DNA of 64,000 nucleotides. It comes from Gymnodinialimonas sp. 57CJ19. Its GTDB lineage: Bacteria; Pseudomonadota; Alphaproteobacteria; Rhodobacterales; Rhodobacteraceae. Shown piece by piece: positions 8,078 through 17,004 of this stretch (its first letter is position 1; every line of letters starts with the position of its first letter). Location of the stretch: positions 1,400,001 to 1,464,000 of the forward strand of contig NZ_CP151587.1 of NCBI RefSeq assembly GCF_038396845.1. Reading direction: 5' to 3'. Under the pieces are notes generated by a model that was not told where the DNA came from, did not search any database, and saw only the letters and a list, made by a program, of their open reading frames with translations. The translations under genes and the position numbers were made by a program.

Positions 8078-10413
8078 AAACCGACGCGACACATCACGAC
8101 GGGCATTCTCACCAAAGCGCAGAGGGTTTCACCGAGACCGACCCGGTGTGCGGCATGCAAGTTAGCGTTACCGACGCCACGCCGTCCGCAGAATTTGACG
8201 GGACGACCTATCATTTCTGCTCTGAGAATTGCCACGAGACGTTTGGCACGGATCCATGGTTTTACGCTTCAGGCCGGGGCGGCGGCCACAAGAAAGCTGC
8301 CGTGAAAGACGCACAATACACCTGCCCGATGCACCCCGAAATCGTTCGGGATGAGCCGGGCGCATGTCCCATTTGCGGCATGGCGTTGGAGCCAATAATG
8401 CCGAGCGACGAGCCAAGCGAAGAACTCATCGATTTCACGCGACGGATGTGGATCAGCATCGCGGCCGCAGTGCCTCTGGTTATCCTCACGATGGGGGAAT
8501 TGGTTGGCTTGCCGTTGCGCGACATGCTTGGCCATCAACTTTCCGTGTACATCGAATTCGTCATCGCCACACCGATTATTCTTTGGGCCGCTGCCCCGTT
8601 CTTCAAGCGCGGTTTGGACTCGATCAAGACACGCTCGCCGAATATGTGGACGCTGATTTCACTTGGCGTGGGCGCGGCCTACTCGTATTCTCTTGCTGCC
8701 ACATTCACGCCCGGGATCTTTCCTGCTGAGTATCAAATGGGCGGCGGTGTCGGCACCTATTTCGAGGCCGCCGTCGTTATCATCGCATTGGTGTTTCTGG
8801 GGCAGGTTCTGGAATTGCGTGCCCGCGAGCGCACAGGCGACGCAATCCGCGCCCTGCTTGATCTGGCACCAAAGACTGCCCGTCGAATACTGCCGGACGG
8901 TCGGGAGAACGATGTGCCGCTCGAAAATATCATGGAAGGCGATCACCTTCGCATCCGTCCCGGCGACAGCATTCCGGTTGATGGAGAGGTGATGGAGGGT
9001 CGGTCTTCCATCGACGAAAGCATGCTTACCGGGGAACCTGTGCCGATTGAAAAGACCACCGGCGACCGTGTGACAGGCGGCACGCTGAACAAGAACGGCA
9101 CCTTGGCCATTCGCGCGACGCAGGTGGGAAGCGATACGGTGCTGGCGCAGATTGTGGATATGGTGGCGGGCGCCCGCCAATCGCGCGCGCCGATTCAAGG
9201 ACTGGCTGACCGCGTTTCGTCGGTCTTTGTGCCGACCGTGGTGTTGATCGCCGTGGCCGCCTTCTTTGCCTGGCTCACCTTCGGCCCGACACCGCCGCTT
9301 GTCTTCGCCATCGCGTCGGCGGTGTCCGTCCTGATCATTGCATGCCCCTGTGCGCTTGGACTTGCGACCCCGATCTCCATCACAACGGCGGCAGGACGCG
9401 GCGCGCAGGCTGGCGTCCTAATCAAAGACGCAGAGGCGCTGGAACGCATGGCGCGCATCGATGTGGTGATTGTGGACAAGACTGGCACCTTGACCCTTGG
9501 CCAGCCGACATTGACAGATGTCGTGACCGTCGAAGGCGTGAATGAGGCCGAATTTCTGACCCTTGCGGCAGCGCTGGAACGTGGATCCGAACACCCGTTG
9601 GCTGAGGCCATTGTGGAGGAAGCGGAGGCGCGTGGCGCGGCCCGTGCGGAGGTCGAAGATTTTGAGGCCGTCACCGGCAAAGGTGTGCAAGGCCGCATCA
9701 ATGGTCGGATGGTCGCCCTTGGCAACCCGGCGATGATGCAAGCTTTGAGCATCGATACCTCTGCCATGGACGCGACAGCCGATGACCTTCGCGATGCGGG
9801 CAAGACGGCGATGTACGTTGCGCTGGACGGCACGCTGGCAGGTTTGTTGGCAGTCGCTGATCCGATCAAGGACACCGCCGCGCAAGCCATTGATGATCTG
9901 CACAAGCTTGGTCTGACCGTCATCATGGCCACGGGCGACAATCAGCGCACCGCAGACGCCGTTGCACGCAAGCTTGGGATCGATGAAGTGCGCGCTGGTG
10001 TCCTTCCTGAGGATAAGAAAAACCTCGTTGAAGAACTCCGTCGTGCCGGTAAAAGCATCGCCATGGCGGGTGACGGTGTAAACGACGCACCCGCCTTGGC
10101 CGCCGCTGATGTGGGTATCGCAATGGGAACGGGCGCCGATGTCGCCGTGGAAAGCGCGGGCATTACGCTGTTGGGTGGCGATCTGACGGGCATTGTGCGC
10201 GCACGGAAGCTGGCACGCGCCACGCTTAAGAACATCAAGCAGAACCTCTTCTTCGCCTTTGCCTACAACGCCCTCGGCGTGCCTGTGGCTGCAGGTGTGC
10301 TTTATCCCGTCTTCGGATTGCTGCTGTCGCCGATGATCGCGGCGGCTGCGATGAGCTTGTCGTCCGTCTCCGTTATCACCAATGCCCTGCGCCTCCGGCG
10401 CGTCGACCTCTGA
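8074..10413 (+). CDS. copA: Copper-exporting P1B-type ATPase CopA
   Basis: The product is 779 aa. The N-terminus differs from classic CopA: a YHS-type segment (DPVCGMQV, then [10 protein letters not shown], about 22-62), then a heavy-metal-binding segment with CPMHPEI and [10 protein letters not shown] (about 84-110), and no MxCxxC ferredoxin-like domain. The core has the actuator motif [10 protein letters not shown], the transport motif CPC in [13 protein letters not shown] (near residue 424), the phosphorylation site DKTGTLT (near 468) and the hinge [13 protein letters not shown] with a YHS front fits Cu(I) export from cytoplasm to periplasm. It overlaps the TVP38 gene by 4 bp and is followed 18 bp later by a CDF gene. 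Confidence 0.95.
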   Translation: MKTDATHHDGHSHQSAEGFTETDPVCGMQVSVTDATPSAEFDGTTYHFCSENCHETFGTDPWFYASGRGGGHKKAAVKDAQYTCPMHPEIVRDEPGACPICGMALEPIMPSDEPSEELIDFTRRMWISIAAAVPLVILTMGELVGLPLRDMLGHQLSVYIEFVIATPIILWAAAPFFKRGLDSIKTRSPNMWTLISLGVGAAYSYSLAATFTPGIFPAEYQMGGGVGTYFEAAVVIIALVFLGQVLELRARERTGDAIRALLDLAPKTARRILPDGRENDVPLENIMEGDHLRIRPGDSIPVDGEVMEGRSSIDESMLTGEPVPIEKTTGDRVTGGTLNKNGTLAIRATQVGSDTVLAQIVDMVAGARQSRAPIQGLADRVSSVFVPTVVLIAVAAFFAWLTFGPTPPLVFAIASAVSVLIIACPCALGLATPISITTAAGRGAQAGVLIKDAEALERMARIDVVIVDKTGTLTLGQPTLTDVVTVEGVNEAEFLTLAAALERGSEHPLAEAIVEEAEARGAARAEVEDFEAVTGKGVQGRINGRMVALGNPAMMQALSIDTSAMDATADDLRDAGKTAMYVALDGTLAGLLAVADPIKDTAAQAIDDLHKLGLTVIMATGDNQRTADAVARKLGIDEVRAGVLPEDKKNLVEELRRAGKSIAMAGDGVNDAPALAAADVGIAMGTGADVAVESAGITLLGGDLTGIVRARKLARATLKNIKQNLFFAFAYNALGVPVAAGVLYPVFGLLLSPMIAAAAMSLSSVSVITNALRLRRVDL

Positions 10414-10431
10414 ACGCGAAAGGCACATACA

Positions 10432-11364
10432 ATGGCAACCGGACATTCAGGCCATCTGCCGTCAGGCGGCTGGGGTCTTGCGATCTCAGCTTGGTTGACC
10501 GGCATATACTTCTTCGTGGAGCTTGGGATCGGCCTTTGGACCGGGTCTGTCGCTGTCATGTCGGACGCGTTTCACACGTTTTCCGCAGTGGGCGGTGTGT
10601 TGGTTGCCATCGTGGCCCGCCGCCTGGCGGAGAGGCCAGCGGATGACACAATGAGCTTTGGATGGTACCGCGCCGAGGTCATTGGAGCGCTGGTCAACGG
10701 TGGCTTCCTCCTCGCAATGGCCATTGTCGTCATTGCCATGGCGGCCATGCGGCTATCAGATCCAATTGATCTACCGACGACGCCTTTGTTGATCGCGGCG
10801 GCCGGTGGATTGTTCACGGAGTTCATTTCCTTGGCCCTTTTGTGGAAGCAAAGCAAAGACGACCTGAACACAAGGGGCGCGCTGTGGCATATCATTCAGA
10901 CGTTCGTTGGCAGCTTGTTGATCATTGTGACGGCGCTGGTGATAGAATTTACGGGGTTTCTCCTGATCGACCCGATCCTTGGTATGGCGTTCGGCGTTGT
11001 CCTCATCTGGGCCAGCTGGGGTATCCTGCGCGATGCGATGCGATTGTTGATGGAGGGCACTCCTGACGGAGTAGACTTGCCCGATGTCGACTTAACTCTT
11101 GAGCTGATCCCGGGCGTCCAAGACGTCCATCATTTGCATGCTTGGGCCTTGACCAGCGGTCGCAATGTCGTTTCGGCTCATATGCGCATTGAAGAGGGAG
11201 CTGACGCAGAGAAGATCCTGGAAACTGCGCACGCGCGCCTCAAATCCCAGTTCGGTTTCTTCTTTGCAACGCTCCAGATAGAGACGACCTGCCTCGCCGA
11301 GCGCGATGCGCGCAGTGTCGACCTGAAATTCATCTCGGACGCGCCCCATGGCACGCATTCGTGA
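10432..11364 (+). CDS. Cation diffusion facilitator (CzcD-like metal exporter)
   Basis: A 310-aa protein with the CDF core: helix 2 VAVMSDAFHTFSAVGGV carries the conserved metal-site aspartate and histidine, FGWYRAEVIGALVNG is the family's linker, and the helix 5 aspartate lies in LLIDPILGMAFG. The cytoplasmic domain contains DVHHLHAWALTSG. The SDAFH rather than SDAHH pattern and the DxxxD of helix 5 point to zinc, cobalt or similar divalent ions; specificity cannot be set from sequence. It lies 18 bp after copA and is probably cotranscribed. Confidence 0.88.
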   Translation: MATGHSGHLPSGGWGLAISAWLTGIYFFVELGIGLWTGSVAVMSDAFHTFSAVGGVLVAIVARRLAERPADDTMSFGWYRAEVIGALVNGGFLLAMAIVVIAMAAMRLSDPIDLPTTPLLIAAAGGLFTEFISLALLWKQSKDDLNTRGALWHIIQTFVGSLLIIVTALVIEFTGFLLIDPILGMAFGVVLIWASWGILRDAMRLLMEGTPDGVDLPDVDLTLELIPGVQDVHHLHAWALTSGRNVVSAHMRIEEGADAEKILETAHARLKSQFGFFFATLQIETTCLAERDARSVDLKFISDAPHGTHS

Positions 11365-11476
11365 TGGGCCGATCCACGCGCAATCTTTGTTGTGACGCCG
11401 CTTCCAGCCTATGGTTCGATTAACGGACCAAATTCAAGAAACTCAAACGATTTCGACACGTAAAAGGACTACAAAA

Positions 11477-11926
11477 ATGAACCGACGCACGCTTCTTCTT
11501 TCAGCCATCGCACTGCCGCTCATGTCGCGCGCCGCATTGGCTACTCCCACCAGAATGACGGTGTATCTCTCGCCCACATGTGGGTGCTGCAGTGCTTGGG
11601 TCGAACATGCTCGGACTGCTGGATATGATCTAACAGTGATCGAATCTGATCAGGAAGAACTTATGCGCCAAAAGAGTGAGCGCGGTGTCCCTGATGCTCT
11701 TGTCGGGTGCCATACGGTGGACGTGGACGGTTACACCATCGAAGGCCATGTGCCGATGGAAGACATCGCTCGCCTTCTGTCTGAGCGGCCTGACGCGCTT
11801 GGCCTTGCTGTGCCGGGTATGCCAGCCGGATCGCCGGGAATGGAGATGGGCGAACGCGTGGATCCCTTTGACGTCATTCTCTTTGCAGCAGATGCTGAAA
11901 ACAGCGTCTTTGCGAGCCATAGCTAG
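11477..11926 (+). CDS. DUF411 copper-associated periplasmic protein
   Basis: A 149-aa protein with an export signal (MNRRTLLLSAIALPLMSRAALA, with an RR pair) and the DUF411 fold: YLSPTCGCCSAWVEH near the start carries the CGCC metal-binding motif. A further conserved cysteine lies in LVGCHTVDVDGY, and GHVPMEDIARLL is typical. DUF411 proteins are found with copper and silver resistance genes and are presumed metal binders. I chose the ATG at 11477, where the signal peptide starts; the frame upstream is longer but lacks support. The next gene starts 1 bp after its stop. Confidence 0.87.
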   Translation: MNRRTLLLSAIALPLMSRAALATPTRMTVYLSPTCGCCSAWVEHARTAGYDLTVIESDQEELMRQKSERGVPDALVGCHTVDVDGYTIEGHVPMEDIARLLSERPDALGLAVPGMPAGSPGMEMGERVDPFDVILFAADAENSVFASHS

Positions 11927-11927
11927 A

Positions 11928-13202
11928 ATGCCTCGGTTCAGCCAACGGATGCGCATTCTCGTCGTCATTGCTTTGATTGCCCTATCTGGGGCCGGTACCG
12001 CCGTGGCATCCGGCCATGGCAGTACCGTCTTCTCAAACATCGTCGAGGTTCCCGTTCCCGTTGGCCCCGGAGCGCAAGATCCTTCGCTTTTTGCGACTGA
12101 CGCTGGCGAAATCCTGATGAGTTGGACGGAACCTTCCGAGGAAGGTCATGCCGTCCGCATAGCAAGCTGGATTGACCAGCAATGGACTGCGCCAATGACC
12201 GTGACGGCTTCGGACCAGCTCTTCGTGAACTGGGCCGATATCCCATCGGTCGCGGCGTTCCCGGACGGAACCCTAGCCGTACACTGGCTGCAAGATAATG
12301 GGCGCACGGCGTATGCCTATGACTTCACCGTGGCGCTTTCAGACGATGGGGGTGAGACGTGGGGCCATGCGCAAACGCCACATCGCGATGGGCGTTCCGT
12401 GCAGCACGGCTTTGCAACGCTGTTGCCTGTCGCCACTGATCAACTGATGGCCATCTGGCTGGACGGCCGCCAATATGGATTGGCCGATTTGGATAGTGAA
12501 AGCGGTGGCAATCCCAATGAGATGCAGCTGCGCGCAGCGATGGTTGGATCAAACGGAGTCATTGGCGAAGAAATGCTGATCGACGCCCGCGCTTGCACCT
12601 GTTGCCAAACTTCTGCTGCGGTAGCCGGTGACGGTTCTGTGTTGTTAGTTTATCGTGATCGCACGTCCGAGGAAATCCGCGATATCTCGATCGTGCGGTA
12701 CATGGACGGCGAATGGTCAGCTCCCGTGAACGTCCATGACGATGGCTGGCAAATCTCTGGCTGCCCAGTGAATGGACCGGCCATTGACGCCGAGGGTGAG
12801 CGTGCAGTCGTGGCCTGGTTCACAGCGCCAGATGATATTCCGGCAATCTACGTGACGTTCTCTGAAGACGCAGGTGTCAGCTTTGGCGATGCATTTCCTA
12901 TTGGTGGAGAGGATGTCGCTGGAAGGGTCGACGTGTTGATGCTGGATGACGGTGCGACGTTGGTGTCTTGGGTCGAATGGACGGATGAGGGCGAGGCGCT
13001 CATGGTTTGCTTGGCAGATAGCGGTCAAGGGTGCGGCGCAGCGCAACAGGTGCACTTAAACAGTACGACCGGATCCATCAATTTTCCGCGCATGGTTTCT
13101 GGTCCCTCTGGCGTTCATTTTGCATGGACGCAGCCCGGCGAACGCGGGGCGGATGGCCAGATGCACGCAGATACAATTAGGATGATGTTGGCACAGCGCT
13201 GA
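11928..13202 (+). CDS. Secreted sialidase-fold (BNR-like) protein of a metal cluster
   Basis: A 424-aa protein with a signal peptide (MRILVVIALIALSGAGTAVA, seven residues into the chosen start) and repeated Asp-box-like segments such as SDDGGETWG and SEDAGVSFG. This is the pattern of a beta-propeller related to sialidases. A cysteine cluster ARACTCCQTS near the middle and SGCPVNGPAI later are unusual for true sialidases and could bind metal. There is no evidence of glycosidase activity. It is 1 bp downstream of the DUF411 gene and probably coupled to it. The start is either 11928 or the internal ATG at 11949. Confidence 0.75.
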   Translation: MPRFSQRMRILVVIALIALSGAGTAVASGHGSTVFSNIVEVPVPVGPGAQDPSLFATDAGEILMSWTEPSEEGHAVRIASWIDQQWTAPMTVTASDQLFVNWADIPSVAAFPDGTLAVHWLQDNGRTAYAYDFTVALSDDGGETWGHAQTPHRDGRSVQHGFATLLPVATDQLMAIWLDGRQYGLADLDSESGGNPNEMQLRAAMVGSNGVIGEEMLIDARACTCCQTSAAVAGDGSVLLVYRDRTSEEIRDISIVRYMDGEWSAPVNVHDDGWQISGCPVNGPAIDAEGERAVVAWFTAPDDIPAIYVTFSEDAGVSFGDAFPIGGEDVAGRVDVLMLDDGATLVSWVEWTDEGEALMVCLADSGQGCGAAQQVHLNSTTGSINFPRMVSGPSGVHFAWTQPGERGADGQMHADTIRMMLAQR

Positions 13203-13318
13203 CATTTTGCCTGCTTCTGCGGCATAATTCGGGGCAATCGTCCTGCGGCGATCGGGATAGATGTTCACTTGAATTAGAGCCTCCACGTTCTCTAGCAATT
13301 CTTACAAATATTTGAAGT

Positions 13319-13336
13319 ATGTAACCTTTGTTACAT
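13319..13336. promoter_or_regulatory. Perfect dyad ATGTAAC-N4-GTTACAT (CRP/FNR-type site)
   Basis: An 18-bp perfect inverted repeat lies 67 bp upstream of the L,D-transpeptidase start. Read as TGTAA-N6-TTACA it has the spacing of CRP-family sites (TGTGA-N6-TCACA). A Crp/Fnr-type regulator is encoded less than 1 kb away (14054-14662), which is the obvious candidate binder. Confidence 0.5.
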
Positions 13337-13402
13337 GGGTTTCAGGGGGTATTTGGAAGGCAACGACCAGGCCTTTAAAACATACCGCAAGGAGCAATTC
13401 TC

Positions 13403-14040
13403 ATGATCACGCGTCGCCATTTTATAAGCACCTCCGCCGCGGGCTTAGTCTTCGCGACGGCGTTTCCTGCCCTTGCACAGGATGCCGTCGAATTTGATGC
13501 GACCGTGACGCGCCCCGATGCCGATCCGATGGCCAATAACCCTTGGGGTTTGAACCCGCGCTACATGCCCACGCGCGTTCGGCACAATGCTGGATTGCAG
13601 GCCGGAAGCATCCATGTCGATCCAGTCGCAAAATACCTTTACCATATCGGAGATGACGGCATGGCAATGCGTTACGGCGTTACGGCGTTGCGGTTGGGCG
13701 ATCTGGTCTTCAATCTCCGGGCACTTACACCATTCGCAGAAAGGTTGAATGGCCTAGCTGGACACCTACTGCCAACATGATCGCTCGGGAGCCTGAGGTT
13801 TATGGACCTTACGCCAGTGGCGTGCCCGGCGGCCCCGACAACCCTTTGGGTGCAAGAGCGCTCTATCTCTATGACGATGCCGGTCGAGACACATATCTGC
13901 GCATCCATGGAACGCCTCAACCTTGGACTATTGGGACGTCCGCATCCTCCGGGTGTGTCCGTCTGGTCAATGACCACGTCATGCGGCTTTACCTTGAGGT
14001 GCCTTTGGACACACCTGTCACGCTTCACTCGCCAGCCTAG
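13403..14040 (+). pseudogene. L,D-transpeptidase, frame-broken by an 8-bp tandem duplication
   Basis: Two open frames together make one YkuD-type L,D-transpeptidase. The first (13403-13780) has a twin-arginine-like signal (TRRHFISTSAAG) and the early domain (NNPWGLNPRYMPTRV). The second (13777-14040) has the catalytic part (RIHGTPQPWTIGTSASSGCV, with His and Cys). Between them GTTACGGC occurs twice in a row at 13671-13678 and 13679-13686. Removing one copy restores a continuous frame through RYGVAVGRSGL and RRKVEWPSWTPTANMIA. As it stands the first frame ends at 13780, overlapping an ATG of the second. The gene is probably inactive, or switchable if the repeat slips. Confidence 0.85.
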
Positions 14041-14053
14041 CTTTGAAGTTGGC

Positions 14054-14662
14054 CTATGGACCATCCGGCTGATGCTTCAAGCTATATCGGCCTCGCCCTA
14101 TGTGATCGATCCGCCCTTGCTGCACCAACGTGCGCAAGGCGCGGTACGTGGCCTCATGGGTCAGGGCGATCTTCGTGGAGCACTCCATGACGGTACCATC
14201 GAGTAGCCCTGCTACAAGGGCCGCGTAAACCCGTTCCGTCGCTGATCTGATGGACATGATCTCCAGCACACTCCGATACTGCTGCACCTGCTGCGAAATG
14301 TACTTGATGTAAACGTTTGCAAATTCTGGGTTGGACATGTGCTTGAGGATAACGGATTTCGGGATATGGACAATCTGACCAGACCCCTTGACCACCGCGT
14401 CGCAATGATACCGGTCGGCATAAAGCGATGCCTCTGCCAATGCTTGACCGGGCCCGGCACGGTGTAAGGTGATGCTCTCTCCATCTGGTCCCACTCGGAC
14501 CAGATGAACAGTTGCGTCCACGCAGACGAAAATGCCGCGTGTTGTGTCGCCTTCTCGGAACAACACCTCCCCCGCAACAGCATTGAGCGGGTTCAGGTCA
14601 GTGTCTGGAAGCAGATGGAACGGAGATGTGAGCATGTGATCAGGATCATATCTAGCGGTCAC
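14054..14662 (-). CDS. Crp/Fnr-family transcriptional regulator
   Basis: A 202-aa protein with a cyclic-nucleotide-binding-like barrel at about 25-110 (GEVLFREGDTTRGIFVCVDATVHLV, and GPGQALAEASLYADRYHCDAV, which resembles the phosphate-binding cassette). A long dimer helix follows, then a C-terminal helix-turn-helix (ALTHEATYRALRTLVQQGRI). The cysteine set of FNR iron-sulphur proteins is absent. It faces away from the periplasmic protein gene at 14705 and converges on the transpeptidase. Met10 (14635) is an alternative start. The perfect dyad at 13319 is a plausible target. Confidence 0.85.
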   Translation of the reverse strand: MTARYDPDHMLTSPFHLLPDTDLNPLNAVAGEVLFREGDTTRGIFVCVDATVHLVRVGPDGESITLHRAGPGQALAEASLYADRYHCDAVVKGSGQIVHIPKSVILKHMSNPEFANVYIKYISQQVQQYRSVLEIMSIRSATERVYAALVAGLLDGTVMECSTKIALTHEATYRALRTLVQQGRIDHIGRGRYSLKHQPDGP

Positions 14663-14704
14663 GTGTTCGACTACTCATATCGAAAGAAAATTGGAGTTAC
14701 CCTG

Positions 14705-15229
14705 ATGATCCGTCCCCTTGCCGTCCTTCTTATGCTCGCCGCCACGCCGAGTACGGCCCAACACGCTCATTCTGCCATGGGTACAGCCGATGCGGGTCCC
14801 TCGGAAACAGGACAATCCGCCTTTGCAGCTATAGCGGAGATCGTAGCCTTGCTACGATCTGATGACGTTACTGATTGGGAGGCTGTGGATATTCCTGCCC
14901 TGCAACAACACTTGATCGATATGGACTTGCTGACCACGCAAGCAGTCTCTTTCGCAACCCCGACCTCCACTGGAGCCGTGTTTGAGGTGAGCGGGTCCGG
15001 CGAGGTGATTGATGCTCTGCTTCGTATGGTCCCGGCCCATGCTCCCTTCCTTGACGCGGAAGCTGGTTGGACCACAGAGGTCGCTGAAATGCCTGATGGT
15101 GTGGTGATGACCGTCACAGGGGATGCATCAATGATCCAAGGATTGGGTTTCCACGGATTGATGACTATCGGAGCCCATCACCAAGAACATCATCTGATGA
15201 TTGCGACGGGGCAATCACCGCATCTTTGA
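14705..15229 (+). CDS. Small exported protein of unknown function
   Basis: A 174-aa product with a signal peptide (MIRPLAVLLMLAATPSTAQ), a His/Met-containing mature N-terminus (HAHSAMG) and a His-rich end (GFHGLMTIGAHHQEHH). The middle has alternating helix and strand patterns but no motif I recognise. The terminal histidines could bind metal. It is divergent from the Crp/Fnr gene with about 40 bp between starts, and is the last gene of the copper cargo. I do not recognise the family. Confidence 0.7.
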   Translation: MIRPLAVLLMLAATPSTAQHAHSAMGTADAGPSETGQSAFAAIAEIVALLRSDDVTDWEAVDIPALQQHLIDMDLLTTQAVSFATPTSTGAVFEVSGSGEVIDALLRMVPAHAPFLDAEAGWTTEVAEMPDGVVMTVTGDASMIQGLGFHGLMTIGAHHQEHHLMIATGQSPHL

Positions 15230-15633
15230 TGGGGATTAGTTCAAGTATCCAATTTGGCGGCATCATTGACTTGCCTGTTCGTTCTTAGCGTTAGCGAAAA
15301 GAGACGTGCCAATGCTGAGTCTTGTAGGTTGATTGCAGGCAGTAGGACGTGGGTCCAAAATGCTACCTGAACTTTCGCAAGCCTCGTTCGGCGATTGCCC
15401 ATGAAGCAGCCATCTTAATCCATATTGCGGTCCGGGATGTTGAGGAAACCGCGACCATGTCGTTTCCTCTTCGAATAGGAGCCAAGATCAACCCTCCGCC
15501 GCATTCGTGCATTCTTGGAGAAGGCTCATCTTTAGATTGGAATTCCAAACGTTGCGCGTTTCCGAGACTGGTTCCCGTGCTCGGTTTCCGACTCCTTCCT
15601 CATAGAGAGTTAGAGGCCTGAGGTTGTTCCCAT
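15230..15633. other. Intergenic stretch between copper cargo and ICE backbone
   Basis: About 400 bp with no convincing gene. A 90-codon frame at 15349-15621 has no ribosome site, no domain and atypical composition. It is the junction between cargo and backbone, so it may be an old insertion boundary. I see no insertion-sequence remnant. Confidence 0.5.
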
Positions 15634-15675
15634 GACGGGTTTGGAGGTCGAGAGAGAGGCTCTTGACCGCCCGTC
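15634..15675 (+). ncRNA. Structured leader hairpin, copy 1 (before DUF932 gene)
   Basis: GACGGG (15634-15639) pairs with CCCGTC (15670-15675). Inside it GGTCGAGAG (15646-15654) pairs with CTCTTGACC (15660-15668) with one G-U pair, closing a 5-nt loop. The structure sits 14 nt before the ATG at 15690. The same outer stem and the same intervening TTTGGA recur before the ParB-like gene at 16951, while the inner stem differs in sequence yet still pairs. That suggests selection on RNA structure. Confidence 0.65.
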
Positions 15676-15689
15676 TCGGGAGAGTCCCA

Positions 15690-16883
15690 ATGAGTATGGA
15701 AATTCTGGACGGCCATCGCGATCCAAGCGGCGGCTACAAGGTGGATGTGTCTCGCGGCGCGCATGTGGACCGCGTGTCGTCGGAGTGGTTTTCGCGGCCC
15801 GACGATGACCGGTATCTGTCACTGGATGCCCTCTTTGCGTCCGTTAAAGGCCGGGCCGAGCGGAGCCGGACGCGGACGGTGGAAAGCGCTACGATCCGGG
15901 TTGAGGCACATCGTGACAATCCGGAACGCTTGCAGTTGATGATGCCGGGCGCGGAAGGTCCTATCGCCCCGACGCATTGGAGCTTTGGCCAGTTGTCGAG
16001 CCTTATTGGCGCGCCCGCTGCGTATTTGCGTCAACTGCCGGCGCCGCTGGCAGGCATCAACCTGCAATACGGGCTGACCAACCACCGCGCGGAACAGATC
16101 AAGACGCTGGAAACCGAGGATGGTAGAACGGAACTGCGAGCTGTGACTGGGCCTGATTACGGGCGCATCTATGACCATGAGCTGGTCTCTGCTGTTCAAG
16201 GAATTGCGGGCAACGGGACCGGAGATACACGGTGGAAGGTCCCCGGCGTGCTCGATTGGTCGACTGGCATCTACAATCCGCGGGTCGATATCACCAAGGA
16301 CACTACGACCCTCTATGCATCTGATCGCGACGTTTTCCTCTTTCTGGTGGATGACCTGAACCCGATTGAGGCGGGGACACTGCCCGATGGAACGCCGGAT
16401 CTCTACTTTCGCGGGTTCTACTGCTGGAATTCAGAGGTCGGCGCAAAGACGCTTGGCATCGCCAGTTTCTACCTCCGCGCGGTTTGCCAGAACCGTAATC
16501 TCTGGGGAGTTGAGGACTTTCAGGAGATCAAAATCCGGCACTCGAAGTACGCAGCCAATCGGTTTGCCCACGAGGCCACCCCAGCGCTGGAGGCCTTTGC
16601 CAATTCGTCGCCCGCGCCGTTTATCGATGGCATCCGCGCCGCGCGCGAGAAGATCGTGGCGCGGACGGACGAAGATCGGTCGGATTTTCTGCGTAAGCGC
16701 GGATTCTCGAAGGCCGCTGCTACGACGATCATCGACGCCGTGCTGAACGAAGAAGGCAGGCCACCTGAGAGTGTCTACGATTTCGTGCAAGGCGTCACTG
16801 CGGTCGCGCGTAACAGGCCGCAGCAGGACGCACGGTTGGAGATGGAAACCCGCGCGAAAAAGCTTCTGGAAAGCGCTGCCTGA
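15690..16883 (+). CDS. DUF932 domain protein of ICE backbone
   Basis: A 397-aa protein of the plasmid/phage DUF932 type: FGQLSSLIGAPAAYLRQLPAPLAG, then GRIYDHELVSAVQ, DRDVFLFLVDD and GFYCWNSEVGAKTLGIASFYLR. Such proteins are common backbone genes of alphaproteobacterial conjugative elements; their biochemical role is not established. I chose the ATG at 15690, directly after the leader hairpin; an in-frame ATG at 15663 would lie inside that hairpin. A terminator-like stem follows at 16906. Confidence 0.85.
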   Translation: MSMEILDGHRDPSGGYKVDVSRGAHVDRVSSEWFSRPDDDRYLSLDALFASVKGRAERSRTRTVESATIRVEAHRDNPERLQLMMPGAEGPIAPTHWSFGQLSSLIGAPAAYLRQLPAPLAGINLQYGLTNHRAEQIKTLETEDGRTELRAVTGPDYGRIYDHELVSAVQGIAGNGTGDTRWKVPGVLDWSTGIYNPRVDITKDTTTLYASDRDVFLFLVDDLNPIEAGTLPDGTPDLYFRGFYCWNSEVGAKTLGIASFYLRAVCQNRNLWGVEDFQEIKIRHSKYAANRFAHEATPALEAFANSSPAPFIDGIRAAREKIVARTDEDRSDFLRKRGFSKAAATTIIDAVLNEEGRPPESVYDFVQGVTAVARNRPQQDARLEMETRAKKLLESAA

Positions 16884-16905
16884 AACCTGACGCGCCCAGA
16901 GAGAT

Positions 16906-16947
16906 CCGGTTCACCCCTTTCTCAGAGGAAGAGGTGGGCCGGGTTTT
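16906..16947 (+). terminator. Terminator-like stem after the DUF932 gene
   Basis: CCGGTTCACC (16906-16915) pairs with GGTGGGCCGG (16933-16942) using two G-U pairs. Inside it CTTTC and GGAAG can also pair. The stem is followed by GTTTTC. It separates DUF932 from the second leader hairpin and could act as a terminator or attenuator. Confidence 0.6.
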
Positions 16948-16950
16948 CGT

Positions 16951-16991
16951 GACGGGTTTGGAGGTCGAGAGAGGTTCCCGACCGGCCCGTC
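16951..16991 (+). ncRNA. Structured leader hairpin, copy 2 (before ParB-like gene)
   Basis: GACGGG (16951-16956) pairs with CCCGTC (16986-16991), and GGTCG (16963-16967) pairs with CGACC (16979-16983). The 5' side (TGACGGGTTTGGAGGTCGAG) is identical to copy 1. The 3' side has changed with the pairing kept: CTTGACC in copy 1, CCCGACC here. It ends 13 nt before the ATG at 17005. Confidence 0.65.
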
Positions 16992-17004
16992 GCGGAGACC
17001 CCCG

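Noticed and set aside
9195..10446. Long minus-strand frames across copA
   Set aside because: Shadows of the CopA gene; low-complexity Ser/Arg-rich products.
15349..15621. 90-codon frame before the DUF932 leader
   Set aside because: No ribosome site or domain; atypical composition.
1..15633. Left ICE boundary inside the window
   Set aside because: I looked for a repeat of the tRNA-Met 3' end and for an integrase near the cargo and saw neither, so the boundary is placed outside the window.
16174..16746. Extra frames within the DUF932 gene
   Set aside because: Out-of-frame shadows with basic, Arg-rich products and no start signals.
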